The notes: generated by a model not told the origin, from the sequence alone. Counted from the stretch's first letter, positions 17,491 through 26,855 are shown. The stretch is 64,000 nucleotides of DNA from Rhizobium sp. NRK18 (GCF_024385575.1 NZ_JANFMV010000001.1:3625681-3689680), one strand, 5' to 3'. Made by a program: numbers and translations.

Positions 17491-18599
17491 TGCAAAGAGC
17501 CCTTATCGCCACCGCCCTCACCGTTCTGATCGCCGGCGGCTCGATTGCCAATGCGCAGGATGCCAACACGCCACCGCCGTCGCTGAACGAGCAGGCAATC
17601 CCGAACGTTCTGGAAAAGGCCGTCGACGGCTTCATCCGGCCCGGCTATCACAAGCTGCACGAGAGCGCCGCAAAGCTGGTCGGCGCCATGGACGCGCTTT
17701 GCGCCAGCCCCGACAGCGGCACCTATCAGAGCGCCCTTTCCGCCTATGCCGGTACCGTGGATGCGTGGTCGCGCATCGAGATCGTCCGGGTCGGACCGGC
17801 ACTCGACAATCATCGCTTCGAGCGCATCCTGTTCTTCCCGGATCGCAAGAGCATCGGCATGAAGCAGGTGCAGGAGGCGATCGCCACCAAGGACAAGACC
17901 GCGACGGACCCGAAGACGCTGGCGGACAAGAGCGTTGCCATGCAGGGTCTGGGTGCGCTTGAATTCGTGCTCTATGGTACGGGCTCCGACGAATTGCTGA
18001 AAGCGCCCGGCAACTATCGTTGCCATTTCGGCGATGCCATCGCGAAGAACATCGAAGCGATCGCCGGCGAGCTGACGGCCGCCTGGGACGACCCGCAGGG
18101 TGTGGCGGCGTCCTGGAAGCAGCCAGGCCCGAACAATCCGGTCTTCCGCGACGGCAATGAGGCGATCACCGCCCTCCTCGGCATCCTCGTTCATGCCGGC
18201 GAGACGGTGCGCGACGAGCGGATCGAATATTTCTACGGCGGCGCCAACAAGCAGGACTTCCCACATCGCGCCATCTACTGGCGCTCGCAGCTGACCTGGC
18301 CGTCCGTCGAAGCGAATGTCGAGGCGATCGACGACCTCTTCAAGTCGTCCGGCATGGTCGAACTGCTGGATCCGAGCATGCGCTCTATTGCTGGCTCGAT
18401 CGACTTCGTCACCAATTCCGTGATCAAGGCGGCAAAGGCGATGGACCCCGATATCGACCGGTTGCTTGGCGACGAGAAGAAGCGCAGCAAAATCGAATTC
18501 GTGGTCATCAACATGAAGGACCTCGTCTTCCGCCTCAACAATGATTTCGGCGGCGCGATCGGGCTTGGCGCCGGCTTCTCCTTCTCGGACGGAGACTGA
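17490..18599 (+). CDS. Second imelysin family protein (lacks the motif histidine)
   Basis: Periplasmic imelysin-like protein of 369 residues with signal peptide ending near residue 23 (ANAQDA). The position of the GxHxxE signature reads GLGALE at residues 153-158, so the histidine is replaced by glycine while the glutamate remains; the partner upstream keeps the full motif. This suggests a divergent, possibly structural or differently liganded paralogue. Start ATG 17490 overlaps the stop of the di-haem gene, indicating translational coupling. DUF1513 follows after 4 bases. Confidence 0.87.
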   Translation: MQRALIATALTVLIAGGSIANAQDANTPPPSLNEQAIPNVLEKAVDGFIRPGYHKLHESAAKLVGAMDALCASPDSGTYQSALSAYAGTVDAWSRIEIVRVGPALDNHRFERILFFPDRKSIGMKQVQEAIATKDKTATDPKTLADKSVAMQGLGALEFVLYGTGSDELLKAPGNYRCHFGDAIAKNIEAIAGELTAAWDDPQGVAASWKQPGPNNPVFRDGNEAITALLGILVHAGETVRDERIEYFYGGANKQDFPHRAIYWRSQLTWPSVEANVEAIDDLFKSSGMVELLDPSMRSIAGSIDFVTNSVIKAAKAMDPDIDRLLGDEKKRSKIEFVVINMKDLVFRLNNDFGGAIGLGAGFSFSDGD

Positions 18600-18603
18600 G
18601 ACC

Positions 18604-19701
18604 TTGGCCTCACGGTTGCTGATCGACCGCAGGGAATTCGTCAAGGCGGCCGGCCTCGCCTTCCTCGGCGGGCTAGCGCCGAAAGCCGCATTTGCGCTGT
18701 CGCAAGCGGATGCGGTCTATGCGTCGGGGTTCCGGGCGCCGGACGGGTCCTTCGGCATTGCCACGATATCGGAACGCGGCGAGATCATCGACCGCTCGGG
18801 CCTGCCGGACCGCGGACACGGGCTGGCCTACAGCCCGGCGGCAAACCGGATCGCGGTCTTCGCCCGCCGACCGGGCACCTACATCATGGTCATCGACCGG
18901 GCGATGCGGGAAAAGCCTGTCGTCATCACCTCCGTCGCCGACCGGCATTTCTACGGACACGGCGCCTTTTCCCCGGACGGGCGGTTTCTCTACGCCTCGG
19001 AAAACGACTTCGCCAATGCCCACGGCATGATCGGGGTCTATGACGGCAACGAGGGCTATCGACGCGTCGCCGAATACCAGACCTACGGCATCGGCCCGCA
19101 TGACCTCACCGTCACGCCGGATGGCCGGACGCTGGTCGTCGCCAATGGCGGCATCGAGACGCATCCGGATTTCGGCCGGACGAAGCTCAATCTCGACCAC
19201 ATGGAACCATCGATCACGCTGGTCGATGCGAGCGACGGACGGCTCATCGAAAAGCACGGCCTGCCCAGGCAGCTTTCCCAGCTTTCCACCCGGCACCTGG
19301 CGATCGCCGGCGACGGGCGCATCTGGTTTGCCTGCCAGTATGAGGGGCCGCGCAACGACCTGCCGCCGCTCGCCGGTTTCCTCAACAAGGGCGAGCCGCT
19401 GACCTTCGTCGACCTGCCCGACGAGACGACCGTGGCGCTCGCCAATTATGTCGGCGCGATCGCCGTCAACGATCGCGACGGGCTGGTCGGCCTGACATCC
19501 CCCAAGGGCGGGAAGCTGGTCAGCATCGACCAGGACACGGGCCAGGTGGTTGCCGAGACGGACATCCCCGACGCCGCGGGAATTGCCGATGCGACGCATG
19601 GCTTTGCGGTGTCCAGCTATTCGGGGCAACTGGCCGAGACGAGGAGCCGGGTCAACTGGGACCAGCATCTCGTGCGGGTGAAGGTCGCAGGGGCTGGCTA
19701 A
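18604..19701 (+). CDS. DUF1513 beta-propeller-like protein with Tat signal
   Basis: A 365-residue DUF1513 protein, last gene of the imelysin cluster. The N-terminus has a twin-arginine motif (DRREFVKAAGLAF) followed by a hydrophobic stretch ending AAFA, so it is probably exported folded by Tat. The body has repeated blade-like segments (GHGAFSPDGRFLYASEND, GPHDLTVTPDGRTLVVANGG) typical of seven-bladed propellers. The start is taken as TTG 18604, four bases after the preceding stop, with GGAG upstream; ATG 18541 lies inside the previous gene. Function unknown; the cluster suggests iron-linked periplasmic redox. Confidence 0.87.
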   Translation: MASRLLIDRREFVKAAGLAFLGGLAPKAAFALSQADAVYASGFRAPDGSFGIATISERGEIIDRSGLPDRGHGLAYSPAANRIAVFARRPGTYIMVIDRAMREKPVVITSVADRHFYGHGAFSPDGRFLYASENDFANAHGMIGVYDGNEGYRRVAEYQTYGIGPHDLTVTPDGRTLVVANGGIETHPDFGRTKLNLDHMEPSITLVDASDGRLIEKHGLPRQLSQLSTRHLAIAGDGRIWFACQYEGPRNDLPPLAGFLNKGEPLTFVDLPDETTVALANYVGAIAVNDRDGLVGLTSPKGGKLVSIDQDTGQVVAETDIPDAAGIADATHGFAVSSYSGQLAETRSRVNWDQHLVRVKVAGAG

Positions 19702-19730
19702 AGCGCGGCAAGTCCCCTATTTCTAGATCC

Positions 19731-20183
19731 ATGAAAACCATCTGGATCTACGCTTTCTTCATTCTGATGACGGTCGCCGGCGGTCTGGTGATCGGCATCA
19801 GCAATCCGCCGGGCGAATGGTATCAGGCTTTGCAGAAGCCCTTCTTCAATCCGCCCGCCTATGTCTTCGCTCCGGTCTGGACCATTCTCTACGTCCTGAT
19901 CGGCATTGTCGGGGCGCGGGCCTATCTGCAGCGCGGCCCGGGCGACACGCTGAATCTGTGGTTCGTGCAGCTTGGTTTCAACTTTTTGTGGTCGCCGGCC
20001 TTCTTCCGCCTGCAGAGCCCGGCCATTGCGCTTGGTGTCATCGTCCTGCTGCTGATCAGCATTCTGGCGCTGATGATGGCGAGCCGGACGCGCGACCGCC
20101 TGTCGGTGTGGTTGCTGACCCCCTATGCGCTCTGGGTTGCCTTCGCGACGCTCTTGAATGCAACGATCGTGTTTTTGAACTGA
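19731..20183 (+). CDS. tspO: TspO/MBR family protein
   Basis: Membrane protein of 150 residues with five transmembrane helices, related to the mitochondrial 18-kDa translocator protein. Bacterial TspO binds porphyrins and sterol-like ligands; in Rhodobacter and Sinorhizobium it influences stress- and oxygen-linked gene expression. Family signatures seen are WYQALQKPFFNPPAYVFAPVW at about residues 30-50 and LGFNFLWSPAFF near 85-96. The family-conserved W-x-P arrangement is intact. Short gap to both neighbours; probably its own transcript. Confidence 0.93.
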   Translation: MKTIWIYAFFILMTVAGGLVIGISNPPGEWYQALQKPFFNPPAYVFAPVWTILYVLIGIVGARAYLQRGPGDTLNLWFVQLGFNFLWSPAFFRLQSPAIALGVIVLLLISILALMMASRTRDRLSVWLLTPYALWVAFATLLNATIVFLN

Positions 20184-20255
20184 CGGCACAACTGCGCCTT
20201 GCCGAATAGCGGCCCGCATGCCAATTTCGCACTTGCGAAGAGGCGGGGAGAGGCA

Positions 20256-20696
20256 ATGCCGAACAGCAATTTCGAAGAGCGTATCCGGCAGAGTTTTTCC
20301 CGTCAGGCGGCAATGAGGCTAATCGGCGCGGAACTGACAAGTGTCAGCCAGGGGACGGTGGAAATCGAGCTTCCCTTCGACATGAAGCTCACCCAGCAGC
20401 ACGGCATCCTGCATGCCGGCGTCATCTCTGCGGCGCTCGATACGGCCTGCACCTATGCCGCCTATACGCTGATCGAACCGGACACTTCCATCCTGACGAT
20501 CGAGTTCAAGGTCAACCTGATGGCGCCCGGGCGCGGCGAGCGCTTCCTGTTTCGCGGCGAGATCACCAAGCCGGGCACGAACATCATCGTCGCCGACGGG
20601 CGCGCCTATGAAATCAGCGACGGGCCGGCCCGACTGATCGCCTCGATGACCGGAACGATGATGGCCTTCCGCGGCCGCGAGGGGTTCGCAGGATGA
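20256..20696 (+). CDS. PaaI-type hotdog thioesterase
   Basis: A 146-residue hotdog-fold protein of the PaaI thioesterase family, likely hydrolysing small acyl-CoA or aryl-CoA thioesters. The active-site signature HGILHAGVISAALDTACTYA lies at residues 49-68, with the HG.H.G pattern and the downstream Asp intact. ATG 20256 follows GGGGAGAGGC, so it is preferred to the in-frame start at 20199. The stop overlaps the start of the nucleosidase-like gene by 4 bases (ATGA), implying coupling. Confidence 0.87.
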   Translation: MPNSNFEERIRQSFSRQAAMRLIGAELTSVSQGTVEIELPFDMKLTQQHGILHAGVISAALDTACTYAAYTLIEPDTSILTIEFKVNLMAPGRGERFLFRGEITKPGTNIIVADGRAYEISDGPARLIASMTGTMMAFRGREGFAG

Positions 20697-21340
20697 CCTT
20701 CGAATTGCATCCAGCATCCGGAAAATCCGTCCTGTTCGTCATGGCTGTCGCCGCCGAATACGGACCTCACCTGCAGGCCCGCTTCAAGCCGCTGATGACC
20801 GGTGTCGGCCCGGTGGAGGCCGCCGTCCAGTTGACCCGGACACTGGCGCGGCTGGAAGCCGAAAACCGTCTGCCCGATCTCATCGTCTCGCTCGGATCGG
20901 CCGGTTCGGCTGTGCTCGAGCAGACGGAGGTTTACCAGGCTTCCTCGGTCAGCTATCGCGACATGGACGCGTCGCCACTTGGTTTCGAGAAGGGCGTCAC
21001 GCCGTTTCTGGATCTGCCGCATACCGTCCCGCTTGCACCGGCCATTCCCGGGCTGAAGGCCGCCACCCTTTCCACGGGCGCCAACATCGTTTCCGGGTCG
21101 GCCTATTTCGGCATCCCCGCCGACATGGTGGACATGGAGACCTTCGCGGTTCTGCGCGCCGCCATGGCTTTCGACTTGCCGCTGGTCGCCCTCAGAGGCA
21201 TTTCGGATGGCAAGACGGAACTCAACCACGTCGATGACTGGACGGAATATCTCCATGTCGTGGACGAGAAGCTGGCGGCAGCCGTGGACCAACTCTTTGC
21301 CGCGATCACCGACGGTCTGCTGGAGAGAGTGCCGGCCTGA
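20693..21340 (+). CDS. 5'-methylthioadenosine/S-adenosylhomocysteine nucleosidase-like protein
   Basis: A 215-residue PNP/UDP phosphorylase-fold protein. It carries LIVSLGSAGS (nucleoside-phosphorylase strand) near residue 62, VDMETFAVLRAA near 147-158 where the family has the substrate-binding Met-Glu pair, and RGISDGK near 171-177 with the catalytic Asp. This fits MTA/SAH nucleosidase, which cleaves the adenine from MTA and SAH in the methionine cycle. The protein is slightly short and the N-terminal catalytic Glu region (AVAAEYG) is modified, so a different nucleoside substrate is possible. Translationally coupled to the thioesterase gene. Confidence 0.8.
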   Translation: MTFELHPASGKSVLFVMAVAAEYGPHLQARFKPLMTGVGPVEAAVQLTRTLARLEAENRLPDLIVSLGSAGSAVLEQTEVYQASSVSYRDMDASPLGFEKGVTPFLDLPHTVPLAPAIPGLKAATLSTGANIVSGSAYFGIPADMVDMETFAVLRAAMAFDLPLVALRGISDGKTELNHVDDWTEYLHVVDEKLAAAVDQLFAAITDGLLERVPA

Positions 21341-21471
21341 CGGCGACCATCGGCTGTGACCGGCAACTGTGGGTTCGAGAAGGCCCGGAAGCAGGACAAT
21401 TGAGGCAATAAAACCCGGAAATCCGGTATTCCCGGATTGAAAAAAGCCAGCGATTTCTCTAAAGGCTCGCC

Positions 21472-23055
21472 ATGACCCAGACAGCGCACCCCCATCCCGA
21501 AACCATCCTGATCATCGACTTCGGCAGCCAGGTCACCCAGCTGATCGCCAGACGCGTCCGCGAGACCGGCGTCTACTGCGAAATCTGGCCGTACCAGAGC
21601 GCCGACGAAGGCTTTGCCAAGCTCAATCCCAAGGGCGTTATCTTTTCCGGCGGCCCGGATTCGGTGACCCGCGAGGGAAGCCCGCGCGCACCGCAGGCGG
21701 TGTTTGACTCGGGCGTGCCGATCCTCGCCATCTGCTACGGACAGCAGACGCTGGCGACCCAGCTCGGCGGCAAGGTCGAGGGCGGCCATGCGGCGGAGTT
21801 CGGACGGGCGGACGTCAACATCCTGAAGGCGTCGCCGCTGTTCGAAGGCTTCTGGGAAGTCGGCGGCAGTTACCCCGTGTGGATGAGCCACGGCGACCGC
21901 GTCACGCAGGCTCCTGAAGGCTTCGAGATCATCGGCGTGTCGCCGAACGCGCCGTTCGCGATCTGCGTCAACGAAGAGAAGCGCTACTACACCACCATGT
22001 TCCATCCGGAAGTGGTGCACACGCCGGACGGCGGCAAGCTGCTCGCCAATTTCGTGCACAAGATCGTCGGCCTGCATTCCGACTGGACGATGGCGGCCTA
22101 CCGCCAGGAAATGATCCAGAAGATCCGCGACCAGGTCGGCTCCGAACGCGTGCTCTGCGCCCTGTCGGGCGGCGTCGACAGCTCGGTTGCCGCCGTTCTG
22201 ATCCACGAGGCGATCGGCGACCAGCTGACCTGCGTCTATGTCGATCACGGCCTGATGCGGCTTGGCGAAAGCGAACAGGTGGTCTCGATGTTCCGCGACC
22301 ATTTCAACATTCCGCTCGTGCATGTCGATGCTTCTGACCTCTTCATCGGCCAGCTGGAAGGCGAAGTGGATCCGGAAAAGAAGCGCAAGATCATCGGCCG
22401 TCTGTTCATTGAGGTGTTCGAGGAACAGGCCAAGAAGATCGCCGAGGACGGCAAGGGTTCGCCGAGCTTCCTCGCCCAGGGCACACTCTATCCGGACGTG
22501 ATCGAGAGCGTGTCGTTCTCGGGCGGCCCGTCGGTGACGATCAAGAGCCACCACAATGTCGGCGGCCTGCCGGAACGCATGAACATGAAGCTCGTCGAGC
22601 CGCTGCGCGAACTCTTCAAGGACGAAGTGCGTGCGCTCGGCCGCGAGCTCGGCATTCCCGAAAGCTTCATCGGCCGCCATCCCTTCCCCGGCCCGGGGCT
22701 GGGCATCCGCCTGCCCGGCGGCGTAACCCGCGAAAAGCTCGACATCCTGCGCAAGGCGGATTCGATCTACATCGACGAGATCAAGAAAGCCGGCCTCTAC
22801 GACGAAATCTGGCAGGCCTTCTCCGTGCTTCTGCCCGTCCAGACCGTGGGCGTGATGGGCGACGGACGCACCTATGACCGGGTGCTGGCGCTGCGCGCCG
22901 TGACCTCGGTCGACGGCATGACCGCGGACTTCTTCCCCTTCGACATGAACTTCCTCGGCCGGGTCTCGACCCGTATCATCAACGAGGTCAAGGGCATCAA
23001 CCGCGTGGTCTACGACGTAACGTCGAAGCCGCCGGGCACGATCGAGTGGGAGTGA
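21472..23055 (+). CDS. guaA: GMP synthase (glutamine-hydrolysing) GuaA
   Basis: Converts XMP to GMP with ATP and glutamine. The 527-residue protein has the N-terminal class I glutaminase (ILAICYGQQ with Cys near residue 88; His/Glu in [10 protein letters not shown] near 181), the ATP-pyrophosphatase P-loop LSGGVDSS near 230-237, and the C-terminal dimerisation domain ending [11 protein letters not shown] as in all GuaA. Length is standard. It has its own 131-base upstream region. The ribosome site (CTAAAGGCTCGCC) is modest. Confidence 0.97.
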   Translation: MTQTAHPHPETILIIDFGSQVTQLIARRVRETGVYCEIWPYQSADEGFAKLNPKGVIFSGGPDSVTREGSPRAPQAVFDSGVPILAICYGQQTLATQLGGKVEGGHAAEFGRADVNILKASPLFEGFWEVGGSYPVWMSHGDRVTQAPEGFEIIGVSPNAPFAICVNEEKRYYTTMFHPEVVHTPDGGKLLANFVHKIVGLHSDWTMAAYRQEMIQKIRDQVGSERVLCALSGGVDSSVAAVLIHEAIGDQLTCVYVDHGLMRLGESEQVVSMFRDHFNIPLVHVDASDLFIGQLEGEVDPEKKRKIIGRLFIEVFEEQAKKIAEDGKGSPSFLAQGTLYPDVIESVSFSGGPSVTIKSHHNVGGLPERMNMKLVEPLRELFKDEVRALGRELGIPESFIGRHPFPGPGLGIRLPGGVTREKLDILRKADSIYIDEIKKAGLYDEIWQAFSVLLPVQTVGVMGDGRTYDRVLALRAVTSVDGMTADFFPFDMNFLGRVSTRIINEVKGINRVVYDVTSKPPGTIEWE

Positions 23056-23227
23056 TCTTCCCGACAGATTGAAGACTGAGGAGGGCGGGACATTCCGCCC
23101 TTATTCATGTCCGGCGACTGCACCCCGTGGATGTCCTTCTCTAGGCTCGGACAAGGTTGAAACGCCAGTCTGGCGCGCAGGGAAACCGGCATGCGATGAC
23201 GCGTGCCCGCGTGAGGACATCGTCTCC

Positions 23228-24277
23228 ATGAATATTCTTGTCGTCGGTAACCAGGGTTATGTCGGGCCGGTGCTGATCAGGCATCTGCGCGAGCGCTTTC
23301 CGGAATCGGCGATCTGCGGCTACGACACCGGCTATTTCGCGCATTGCCTGACCGGCGCCACATCAAGCCCGGAGGTGCTGCTCGACGCGCAGTATTACGG
23401 CGACGTGCGCAGCTTTCCGACGCATTTCTACGAGGATTTCGACGCGATCGTGCTGCTGGCGGCGATCTCCAACGATCCGATGGGCAACCAGTTCGAGGAT
23501 GTGACGCGCGACATCAACAACCTCTCCTGCTGCGAGATCGCCCGCGGCGCGGTGGAGGCCGGCGTCGAACGGATCGTGTTCGCATCGAGCTGCAGCATGT
23601 ATGGCGCGGCGAGCGGCGTGGCGAAGACCGAGACGGACGGGCTCAACCCGCTGACGGCCTATGCCCGCTCGAAGGTCGATACCGAGACCTTCCTCGAACA
23701 GCTGGACCAGGACGTGGCTACCATTACGTCGCTGCGCTTCGCCACCGCCTGCGGCATGTCCGACCGGCTGCGGCTCGACCTCGTGCTCAACGATTTCGTC
23801 GCCTCGGCTCTCGTGGCAGGCAAGGTTACCGTGCTCTCCGACGGCTCGCCCTGGCGACCACTGATCAGTGTGAAAGACATGGCGCGGGCCATCGAGTGGG
23901 CGCTCATCCGCGATCCGGACGAAGGCGGACGCTATCTCGCCGTCAATGCCGGGTCGAACCGCTGGAACTATCAGGTGAAGGATCTGGCGGAAGCCGTGGT
24001 TGCGGCCATTCCGAGCTCGGTGCTCGACATCAACTCCGACGCACCTCCGGACAAGCGGTCCTACAAGGTGGATTTCTCGCTCTACGAACGCCTCGCCCCG
24101 GATCATCAGCCGCTCGCCACGCTGGAGGGCACGATCGCCGAGCTTGTCGAAGGGGTCAAACGTATCCCTTGGCTGACGGCCGATTTCCGCACGTCGAACT
24201 TCATGCGCCTCAACGTCATCAAGGGGCACCTTGAGCGCGGAACGCTCGACAGCAGCCTGCTATGGACCGGCCGATAG
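23228..24277 (+). CDS. NAD-dependent sugar-nucleotide epimerase/dehydratase
   Basis: Extended SDR protein of 349 residues. Cofactor motif GNQGYVG at residues 7-13; SSCSMYG near 115-121 and YARSK near 138-142 provide the Ser, Tyr and Lys of the catalytic triad; WRPLISVKDMARAI near 208-221 is the substrate-domain signature of UDP-sugar epimerases. This fits modification of a nucleotide sugar for a surface glycan, but the exact sugar is unknown. The frame is open upstream to 23069, but the conserved protein begins at ATG 23228. It stands alone, without glycosyltransferase neighbours. Confidence 0.85.
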   Translation: MNILVVGNQGYVGPVLIRHLRERFPESAICGYDTGYFAHCLTGATSSPEVLLDAQYYGDVRSFPTHFYEDFDAIVLLAAISNDPMGNQFEDVTRDINNLSCCEIARGAVEAGVERIVFASSCSMYGAASGVAKTETDGLNPLTAYARSKVDTETFLEQLDQDVATITSLRFATACGMSDRLRLDLVLNDFVASALVAGKVTVLSDGSPWRPLISVKDMARAIEWALIRDPDEGGRYLAVNAGSNRWNYQVKDLAEAVVAAIPSSVLDINSDAPPDKRSYKVDFSLYERLAPDHQPLATLEGTIAELVEGVKRIPWLTADFRTSNFMRLNVIKGHLERGTLDSSLLWTGR

Positions 24278-24359
24278 AGGGTTTTGCCGTCGGGTGACCT
24301 TTTCCGACGCGGTCGCTGCGGCTAAACAGGGCCCGGCAAAACGCAAGCGAGGAAATGGC

Positions 24360-24710
24360 ATGTCCGTCACCATCTACGGGATCAAGAACTGTGACACGAT
24401 GAAGAAGGCCTTCACCTGGCTCGGCGAGCACGGCGAAGCCTATGATTTTCACGACTACAAGAAGCAGGGCGTGACGGAGGAGAAGCTCCGCGAATGGTGC
24501 GTAAAGGCGGGCTGGGACAAGGTGATCAACCGCGCCGGCACGACCTTCAAGAAGCTCGCCGATGAAGACAAGCAGGATCTCGACGAGGCAAAGGCGATCG
24601 CCCTGATGGCCAACCAGCCGTCGATGATCAAGCGGCCGGTTCTGGATAAAGACGGCCGGATCGAGATCGGCTTCAAGCCTGACGCATATGCGGCGTTTTT
24701 CGCATCCTGA
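24360..24710 (+). CDS. ArsC/Spx-like (MgsR family) thioredoxin-fold protein
   Basis: A 116-residue protein of the arsenate-reductase-like family. It opens MSVTIYGIKNCDTMKKAF, with one N-terminal cysteine (residue 11) and the conserved basic residue after it, and has RPVLDKDGRIEIGFKPDAY at the C-terminus. The Cys-x5-Arg loop of true ArsC is not present, so it is more likely of the YffB group, which may bind glutathione. ATG 24360 has CGAGGAAA upstream; the open frame from 24231 overlaps the previous gene and is rejected. ybaK follows after 9 bases, probably in the same transcript. Confidence 0.87.
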   Translation: MSVTIYGIKNCDTMKKAFTWLGEHGEAYDFHDYKKQGVTEEKLREWCVKAGWDKVINRAGTTFKKLADEDKQDLDEAKAIALMANQPSMIKRPVLDKDGRIEIGFKPDAYAAFFAS

Positions 24711-24719
24711 GGCACAGTC

Positions 24720-25193
24720 ATGTCGAAGACGACGCGCGCAACGCAATTTCTGGAGAAGGCCAGGGTTGCCTTCACCGTCCACACCTATGACTACGATCCG
24801 AATGTGGCGCGGATCGGAGAAGCAGCCGCCGAAGCGATGGGCGAACATCCCTCGAAGGTGTTGAAGACGCTGATGGCGGAAGCGGACGGCAAGCCGGTGT
24901 GCGTGGTCGTGCCGTCGGACAGCGAAGTCAGCATGAAGAAACTGGCATCGGCCTTCGGTGCGAAATCGGCGTCGATGATGAAGCCGGCGGATGCGGAGCG
25001 CCTGACGGGCTATCATGTCGGCGGGATCAGCCCCTTCGGACAGAAAAAGCGCGTGCCCACCGCAATCGAGGAGACCGCATTGGAGCACGCGCTTGTCTAC
25101 ATGAATGGCGGTCAGCGCGGATTGCAGGTGCGCCTGTCGCCCAAGGATGCGCAGGTGGCCCTCGGAGCGAAAGCCGCCGCATTGATTGCCTGA
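24720..25193 (+). CDS. ybaK: Cys-tRNA(Pro) deacylase YbaK/EbsC
   Basis: Trans-editing enzyme of 157 residues that hydrolyses Cys-tRNA(Pro) made by mistake by ProRS. The YbaK fold is shown by KVLKTLMAEADG near residues 43-54 with the essential Lys, the VPSDSEVSMKKLA helix near 62-74, and the GYHVGGISPFGQKKRVPTAIE loop near 100-120. Length is standard. Cotranscription with the ArsC-like gene upstream is likely. It converges with the PLDc_N peptide gene after 6 bases. Confidence 0.93.
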   Translation: MSKTTRATQFLEKARVAFTVHTYDYDPNVARIGEAAAEAMGEHPSKVLKTLMAEADGKPVCVVVPSDSEVSMKKLASAFGAKSASMMKPADAERLTGYHVGGISPFGQKKRVPTAIEETALEHALVYMNGGQRGLQVRLSPKDAQVALGAKAAALIA

Positions 25194-25199
25194 TGGGCG

Positions 25200-25385
25200 T
25201 CAGATACGGGCGCGACGGCCGCCCGGGCCGGCCAGAAGCCAGACGATGAAGCCGAGCAGCGGGAAGATGATGATGCCGAGAATCCAGAGCAGTTTCTCGA
25301 CGCCGGAAGCGCCACTGCCGAGGACCTTGATGACCGCGTAAATGTCGGCGATGAGGATCAGCAGCCCTATAATACCATATTCCAT
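25200..25385 (-). CDS. PLDc_N domain small membrane protein
   Basis: A 61-residue protein with two hydrophobic helices (GIIGLLILIADIYAVIKVL and LLWILGIIIFPLLGFIVWLL) and a short Arg-rich tail, matching the phospholipase D-nuclease N-terminal (PLDc_N) domain, which occurs alone in many small membrane proteins of unknown role. ATG 25385 has a good AAAGGAACG ribosome site; the frame open to 25700 crosses the opposite promoter region and is rejected. A possible EcfG-type promoter lies just upstream, which would make it a stress-induced membrane peptide. Confidence 0.85.
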   Translation of the reverse strand: MEYGIIGLLILIADIYAVIKVLGSGASGVEKLLWILGIIIFPLLGFIVWLLAGPGGRRARI

Positions 25386-25417
25386 GATCGTTCCTTTCAA
25401 ATGAGCGTCACCTTGCA

Positions 25418-25443
25418 AACGCGTGGCGACAGGAAAAGTTTCC
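25418..25443 (-). promoter_or_regulatory. Possible EcfG-type promoter for the PLDc_N gene
   Basis: On the minus strand GGAAAC (25443-25438) is followed after 16 bases by CGTT (25421-25418). The consensus is GGAAC-N16/17-CGTT, so the -35 element has one extra A. The implied start leaves a short leader to ATG 25385. Weak evidence. Confidence 0.35.
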
Positions 25444-25542
25444 TCGACGTGCCATCGATCGGGCTTCGACGTCTTCATTTGGATGCAGAAGCACCCTAAG
25501 TTCCGAACCATCAATTCAAAGACCATCAGGAAGGCTCTTTCC

Positions 25543-26796
25543 ATGACCGCAATGCCCGACGTCCGCACCGCAATCGATCCCGCCAAACTCGACAAGCTGG
25601 CCGAGGTCGCCGTCAAGGTCGGCCTGCGGCTGCAGCGTGGGCAGGACCTTGTCGTCACCGCTCCGATCAACGCCCTGCCGCTTGCCCGCCTCATCAGCAA
25701 GCATGCTTACAAGGCCGGCGCCGGTCTGGTCTCGACCTTCTTCGCCGACGAGGAGATGACGCTCGCCCGCTATGCGCATGCGCCGGACGAGAGCTTCGAC
25801 AAGGCCGCCGACTGGCTCTACGAGGGCATGGCCAAGGCCTATGCCGGCAACACGGCGCGGCTTGCGATTTCCGGCGACAATCCGATGATGCTGTCGGAAC
25901 AGGACCCGGCCAAGGTGGCGCGCGCCAATCGGGCGATGTCGATCGCCTACAAGCCGGCGCTGGAGCATATCTCGAATTTCGACATCAACTGGAACATCGT
26001 GTCCTATCCGAACCCCTCCTGGGCCAAGCAGATGTTCCCCGAGCTTCCCGAGGAAGAGGCCGTCAAAAAGCTCGCCGACGCCATCTTCGCCGCCTCGCGC
26101 GTCGATGTCGCAGACCCGATCGCGGCGTGGACCACGCATAATGGCGAACTCGCCAACCGCTCGGCCTGGCTCAACGGCCACCGCTTTTCGGCGCTGCATT
26201 ACACCGGCCCCGGCACCGACCTGACGCTGGGTCTTGCCGACGGCCATGAATGGTTCGGCGGCGAATCGACCGCCAAGAACGGCATCACCTGCAATCCGAA
26301 CATCCCGACCGAGGAAGTGTTCACGACACCGCATGCCATGCGCGTCGAAGGCACCGTTTCCTCCACCAAGCCGCTGTCGCATCAGGGAACGCTGATCGAC
26401 AACATCCAGGTGCGATTCGAAAAGGGCCGCATCGTCGAGGCAAAGGCTTCAAAGGGCGAAGCGGTGCTGCAGAAGGTGCTCGATACCGACGAGGGTGCCC
26501 GCCGGCTCGGCGAAGTGGCCCTGGTGCCGCATTCCTCGCCGATCTCGCAGAGCGGCCTGCTGTTCTACAACACGCTGTTCGACGAGAATGCCGCCAGCCA
26601 CATTGCGCTCGGCCAGTGCTACTCGAAATGCTTCATCGACGGCGCCAAGCTTACGAAGGAGCAGATTGCCGCGCAGGGCGGCAATTCCTCGCTCATTCAC
26701 ATCGACTGGATGATAGGCTCCGACAAGGTGGACATCGACGGCATCAAGCCTGATGGCTCGAAGGTGCCCGTCATGCGCGGCGGCGAATGGGCCTGA
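25543..26796 (+). CDS. M29 family metallo-aminopeptidase (AmpS type)
   Basis: A 417-residue cytoplasmic aminopeptidase of the thermophilic-metalloprotease (M29) family, which uses two metal ions to trim N-terminal residues. Expected metal-binding segments are present: EEVFTTPH near residues 261-268 and the block GEVALVPHSSPI near 325-336, followed by NTLFDENAASHIALG near 345-359 with additional Glu and His ligands. ATG 25543 follows AGGAAGG; the open frame to 25423 lies in the divergent promoter region. A terminator follows. Confidence 0.9.
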   Translation: MTAMPDVRTAIDPAKLDKLAEVAVKVGLRLQRGQDLVVTAPINALPLARLISKHAYKAGAGLVSTFFADEEMTLARYAHAPDESFDKAADWLYEGMAKAYAGNTARLAISGDNPMMLSEQDPAKVARANRAMSIAYKPALEHISNFDINWNIVSYPNPSWAKQMFPELPEEEAVKKLADAIFAASRVDVADPIAAWTTHNGELANRSAWLNGHRFSALHYTGPGTDLTLGLADGHEWFGGESTAKNGITCNPNIPTEEVFTTPHAMRVEGTVSSTKPLSHQGTLIDNIQVRFEKGRIVEAKASKGEAVLQKVLDTDEGARRLGEVALVPHSSPISQSGLLFYNTLFDENAASHIALGQCYSKCFIDGAKLTKEQIAAQGGNSSLIHIDWMIGSDKVDIDGIKPDGSKVPVMRGGEWA

Positions 26797-26824
26797 ACGA
26801 CCTTATGATCCTCGAATGAACGGA

Positions 26825-26855
26825 AATCCCGGCTCTCAGGCCGGGATTGCCTTTT
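26825..26855 (+). terminator. Intrinsic terminator after the aminopeptidase gene
   Basis: Arms AATCCCGGC (26825-26833) and GCCGGGATT (26840-26848), six-base loop, then GCCTTTTT. The convergent exporter gene's stop codon lies inside the loop, so its 3' end and the terminator overlap. Confidence 0.8.

Noticed and set aside
21405..21455. AATCCGG/CCGGATT stem upstream of guaA as a terminator or riboswitch
   Set aside because: The stem is followed by A residues, not T, and no known riboswitch core was seen.
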